A stretch of 64,000 nt of DNA from Unio delphinus (Eukaryota > Mollusca > Bivalvia > Unionida > Unionidae): assembly GCA_029339505.1 (NCBI GenBank), contig JAQISU010000097.1:3741001-3805000 (forward strand), given 5' to 3'. Position 1 is the stretch's first letter, and every line of letters begins with the position of its first letter. A program made the position numbers and the translations under genes. Positions 60,044-64,000 of this stretch are shown here, in pieces. A model generated the notes under the pieces. That model had not been told where the DNA came from. It saw only the letters and a program-made list of their open reading frames with translations, and made no database searches.

Positions 60044-60106
60044 GAACACACACACACATACACAAACGCGCGCGCGCGCACAAGCACACATACATACACA
60101 CACACG
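60044..60106. repeat. CA/CG-rich microsatellite
   Basis: CA repeats with an embedded GCGCGCGCGC run at about 60066-60078, an alternating purine-pyrimidine tract prone to Z-DNA. Confidence 0.93.
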
Positions 60107-60299
60107 GTATCAACGTATATGTTCTATAAATTTAAAGTAATAAAATGTATGGATACATTTAATACCATTACAAATGCATATTTTAAAAAGGTTTTGTTTA
60201 AAACGGAAGACCGAATCAGCTCGGATTGTACAGTGACAGAGCAACTCTGCTTCTGGTTGTCCTTTTTTTTGTGCAATTTCGCACATTCTAACATATTTA

Positions 60300-60660
60300 A
60301 ATTGCGATATAAAACTGAATTACATAGACACTTTAAAACTGAATTACATAGACACTTTAAAACTGAATTACATAGACGCTTTAAAACTGAATTACATAGA
60401 CACTTTAAAACTGAATTACGTAGACGCTTTAAAACTGAATTACATAGACGCTTTAAAACTGAATTACATAGACACTTTAAAACTGATTTACATAGACACT
60501 TTAAAACTGAATTACATAGACACTTTAAAACTGAATTACATAGACGCTTTAAAACTGATTTACATAGACACTTTAAAACTGATTTACATAGACACTTTAA
60601 AACTGAATTACATAGACACTTTAAAATTGAATTATATAGACACTTTAAAATTGAATCAAT
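60300..60660. repeat. 24 bp minisatellite, 15 copies
   Basis: Units are AAAACTGAATTACATAGACA then CTTT. Being exactly eight codons without stops, it reads KTELHRHF over and over in frame with upstream sequence; this is an artefact of unit length. Confidence 0.96.
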
Positions 60661-60964
60661 GTAATATGTTTACAAATAAATTTTATCCTTCTTCATTTCC
60701 CGAAATGTGAATAATAGAGAATACACACTTTTATTTCAGTTATTTCTATTGGAAATAAACATGGTCTATGGTGGAAAAGCAAATGTTTGTGGAAGCTATA
60801 GTCACAGCATGTTCTCGGAAGAGTTTCCTTGTATAAATATTACGTATAATATAATTTCCAAACTATATTAATGACGTTAATATTCTTTCTTTTTAAACTT
60901 TAATTATGGTCAAATTTATAAAAGTAGATTCCGATAATTGTAGACTGCTACTGGATAAGTTAAA

Positions 60965-61258
60965 TGTCGGCTATGGTATAAGAAAACTTTTGGAATTGAA
61001 TTGTAGACGGTTTAATGTATAAGGTATAAGAAAACTTTTCGAATTGAATTGAAGACTGTTTAATGCATAAGGTATAAGAAAACTTTTCGAATTGAATTGA
61101 AGACGGTTTAATGCATAAGGTATAAGAAAACGTTTGGAATTGAATTAAGACGGTTTAATGTATAAGGTATAAGAAAACTTTTGGAATTGAATTGAAGACG
61201 ATTTAATGTAGAAGGTATAAGAAAACTTTTGGAATTGAATTGAAGACGGTTTAATGCC
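60965..61258. repeat. About 48 bp minisatellite, 6 copies
   Basis: Units contain GGTATAAGAAAACTTTTGGA, ATTGAATTGAAGACGG and TTTAATG. Confidence 0.94.
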
Positions 61259-61614
61259 TGCTTCGTCATTGAATACGAGATTTAAAATACGATAGCTTTT
61301 TCTTATTGTGAAATTGCCAATGTATGGAACAGAGATGATCCAAGATGTTCCATTATGTAATGAATCCAGATTTCAGATAGGCAAATGATATAACACAAAC
61401 TTGTTTTACACGGCCTTGACCTAACGTGGTGGGATCAATACGAAAAACTCCCGCAGTTTGTTAAGGTCTTTTCTTAGAAACGAGAGTTCAGTCAAAGAAC
61501 AGTTCAATTCGACTACATTGGACGAGGTCTCTAAAGTAACATTCAATAAATGCTTAGGTTTCAAACCGATCAGTATGTACATTACGAGAGATGCTTTGAG
61601 AAACTCTATTCCCA

Positions 61615-61725
61615 CTATGCAGGTGGTATGTGAAATTTTATATTCCACTACCCAGATGGTATGTGAAACTTTGCAGGTTGTAAGAGAAACTTTATATCCA
61701 ACTACGCAGGTGGTATGAGAAACTT
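61615..61725. repeat. Degenerate 30-35 bp tandem repeat
   Basis: Four diverged copies built on GGTGGTATGTGAAACTTTAT and ATTCCACTACCCA. Confidence 0.75.
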
Positions 61726-61769
61726 GATATTCACATTGTGGCCACATCTTTTATATAAATTGTGTTTCT

Positions 61770-62108
61770 GTCTGTCTGTCTGTGTGTGTTATTCGGATTT
61801 TTAACATAGCTTTTAAAACAAATTCAGTCATATCGCAACGATGTCGGCATTGCGACAGTTTATAGTGATATCCAGCACTGAGGCATCGTGCCGCAGACAT
61901 ATAACATGATGTCCCACCCTATCACATTATCCTGACACCAGGCCAATCAGTTCTAACACTTGTCTTTTTAATGTTGAGCACAAAGTGAGGCCGCTTCCCG
62001 TACCATGCTTCTTTTTAAATATTTTTTGCATGACTCGGCCTGGATTCGAATCTGCCACCTCCCACATCCGAGGCGGACGCTCTAACTACTGAGACCACCG
62101 GAGAGGTC
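61770..62108 (-). mobile_element. SINE family A, full-length but diverged
   Basis: Minus strand from GGACCTCTCCGGTGGTCTCA (62108 downward) through B box GATTCGAATCC (about 62044-62054), body CTGATTGGCCTGGTGTCAGG and GATGCCTCAGTGCTGGATAT, to a TCTGTCTGTC-flanked 3' end. It carries a small AT-rich insertion in the body. Confidence 0.83.
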
Positions 62109-62189
62109 CTAAGCCTTGTTCGGAGCTTTACACGCAGCTGTTCATCATTAATTGATAAAGGAGCAAGACTTTCAATAAATCTTTTCCAA

Positions 62190-62345
62190 TATGAAATAAC
62201 TTGCTGACCCTAGCAAGGTTAACACCATGTGTTATAATCGGTAAACCAGTCAGTATTCCTTTGAATTAGGTTAAAGAAAAATCAGATCAAGCAATTAGAA
62301 ACCAGTCTAGCTTAAAGAACACATCTGCTACGATTTCAAGTCTGC
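62190..62345. repeat. Diverged dispersed repeat, copy 2
   Basis: Shares ordered blocks with 59210-59365 (GTTAACAC.ATGTGT and CAATTAG / AGCTTAAAG blocks). Identity is low and boundaries uncertain. Confidence 0.4.
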
Positions 62346-62770
62346 GAATCTTAATTCAAGCGCAGAAGACAGACAATTAGTGAAGTTCCTCATATGAAAT
62401 GATAGGAGATGCTACATACAAAAGCGGAGTGTTATCAATCAGCGTGAATTAAGTTTTGCAATCAGTAATAAAGCAATTGAATGAATTGTAAAGATAGATA
62501 CATGTAATTAAATAATTCAGGATAGTGTTTGTTATTATCATGACTAGATAAAATTTAATTTTTTAAATTATGGCACTGAAACAAACGCATCCCCACAGTG
62601 TTCGAGTCTACCTTGTTGTAACATGGTATAATCTAATGTGCATAGGTTTATTGAAGTTTATTGATTTGAGGTATGCACCAAATAAATGCAAAGACAAGGT
62701 CACTAAATAACCTTGAAGAAATTGATTATTTAAAAATCACTAAGGATGATGACGTGTATAATCAGGAAAT
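62346..62770. other. Intergenic, no gene seen
   Basis: AT-rich; nothing recognised. Confidence 0.5.
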
Positions 62771-62772
62771 GA

Positions 62773-62975
<203 letters not shown>

Positions 62976-63254
62976 ATGAAATCTGTATTACATATACGCC
63001 ACATAAAATTGCCGCGGTATAAATCATAAATCAGACCAATGCCATTTGCTAAAATCTGTGCATCCGACCGTTGTAGCGGTATGAAATTGCAAATCATACT
63101 TTTGCGACGTTATAAAATCTCTGCACCAATCTACTGCAGTGGTCTCATATGAGTATTAGATCATCGGAACGGTATGAAGTATATGTATTAGACCAGTGCA
63201 GCGCAATTAAATTTGTACATTTGACTAGTTCAGGCTATGAAATTTGTGCATTAG

Positions 63255-63510
63255 ACGAAATCATTGTATTGTACTAGTGCAGAGTATGACATCATTGTAT
63301 TGTACTAGTGCAGAGTATGACATCATTGTATTGTACTAGTGCACAGTATGACATCATTGTATTGTACTAGTGCAGAGTATGACATCATTGTATTGTACTA
63401 GTGCAGAGTATGAAATCATTGTATTGTACTAGTGCAGAGTATGAAATCATTGTATTGTACTTGTGCAGAGTATGAAATCATTGTATTGTACTAGTGTAGA
63501 GTATGAAATC
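63255..63510. repeat. About 31 bp minisatellite, 8 copies
   Basis: Units contain GTATTGTACTAGTGCAGAGT then ATGACATCATT. The ACTAGTGCAGAG core is shared with the next array and with diverged single copies from about 63020 on, so one ancestral repeat covers the region. Confidence 0.95.
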
Positions 63511-63594
63511 TCTATATTAGACTATAGCAGGGGTATTATTTATGTACATTAGACTAGTGCAAAGAATGAAATCTGTATCCAACTTGAGCAGTGT

Positions 63595-63755
63595 GTGATT
63601 TGTTTGTATTTGATTCGTGCAGAGGTATGAAATCTGTGTATTAGACTAGTGCAGAGGTATAAAATCTGTGTATTAGACTAGTGCAGAGGTATGAAATCTG
63701 TGTATTAGACTAGTGCAGAGGTATGAAATCTGTATATTGCTAGTGTAATGTATGA
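63595..63755. repeat. 32 bp minisatellite, about 5 copies
   Basis: Units contain GTGTATTAGACTAGTGCAGA then GGTATGAAATCT, related to the preceding 31 bp array. Confidence 0.93.
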
Positions 63756-63819
63756 TACCGGTGTATTTAAAAAGTGAGATACTATAAGAGATGTTGCAAT
63801 AGTTGAACTTCGGTTTGGT

Positions 63820-63888
63820 ATCTCTAGACATTGGATATAAGGACTCTAGACATTGGATATAAGGACTCTAGACATTGGATATAAGGAC
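63820..63888. repeat. 22 bp tandem repeat, 3 copies
   Basis: Units are CTCTAGACATTGGATATAAG then GA, identical between copies. Confidence 0.93.
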
Positions 63889-64000
63889 ACATTTCAATCT
63901 AGTAAAGAAAGGGATGTTCATGTTCATTTGATGTTCTCTTTCCAGACATTTGAAAATTGCGTTATGTTAAAATGAAACATCTTCTAAGAAAGAAACTTTA

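Noticed and set aside
60035..60664. 209-residue frame with KTELHRHF repeats
   Set aside because: It joins a CA microsatellite, non-coding DNA and a 24 bp minisatellite. The repeat is exactly eight codons, so the open frame is a length artefact.

Overview
This is AT-rich animal DNA with spliceosomal introns, LINEs, tRNA-derived SINEs, a DIRS-type retroelement relic, many minisatellites and one very large satellite. The LINE, SINE and DIRS content and the loose tandem-repeat-rich texture suggest a marine invertebrate, most plausibly a mollusc. The species cannot be fixed from the sequence alone. Real gene content is low: only two loci look like functional genes, and both are in the first 11 kb.

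Layout. 1-1230 holds a 68-70 bp tandem repeat followed by a compact intronless gene (590-1168) for an unrecognised lysine-rich protein. This gene has a TATA box, a histone-type cap motif and a textbook replication-dependent histone 3' stem-loop, although the protein is not a histone. 1310-5150 is intergenic, with minisatellites and two LINE relics. 5281-11002 is a seven-exon gene for a 285-residue protein matching the C-terminal Not1 domain of CNOT1 (CCR4-NOT scaffold). All junctions are in phase and one intron is GC-AG. 12250-32625 is a roughly 20 kb satellite of a 32/33 bp unit with higher-order duplications and a decayed right edge.

33000-39130 is a patchwork: two promoter-like segments (one with heat-shock-element pairs), a gag-like relic, and several broken unidentified reading frames. 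39170-41030 (minus) is a decayed RT-RNase H-tyrosine recombinase element of DIRS type. 41150-48520 is non-coding with SINEs and microsatellites. 48525-50455 (minus) is a decayed non-LTR retrotransposon that stops at a short terminal-inverted-repeat element (50455-50993). 51000-64000 contains minisatellites and more copies of two SINE families, one inserted inside a minisatellite. I see no operon, CRISPR array or canonical tRNA/rRNA gene.

The genes do not form one pathway. The most distinctive points are the histone-type expression signals on a non-histone gene, the truncated CNOT1 paralogue, the layered satellite, and the heat-shock-like promoter next to unidentified broken reading frames. 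Family assignments come from recognising motifs by eye; no database search was run.
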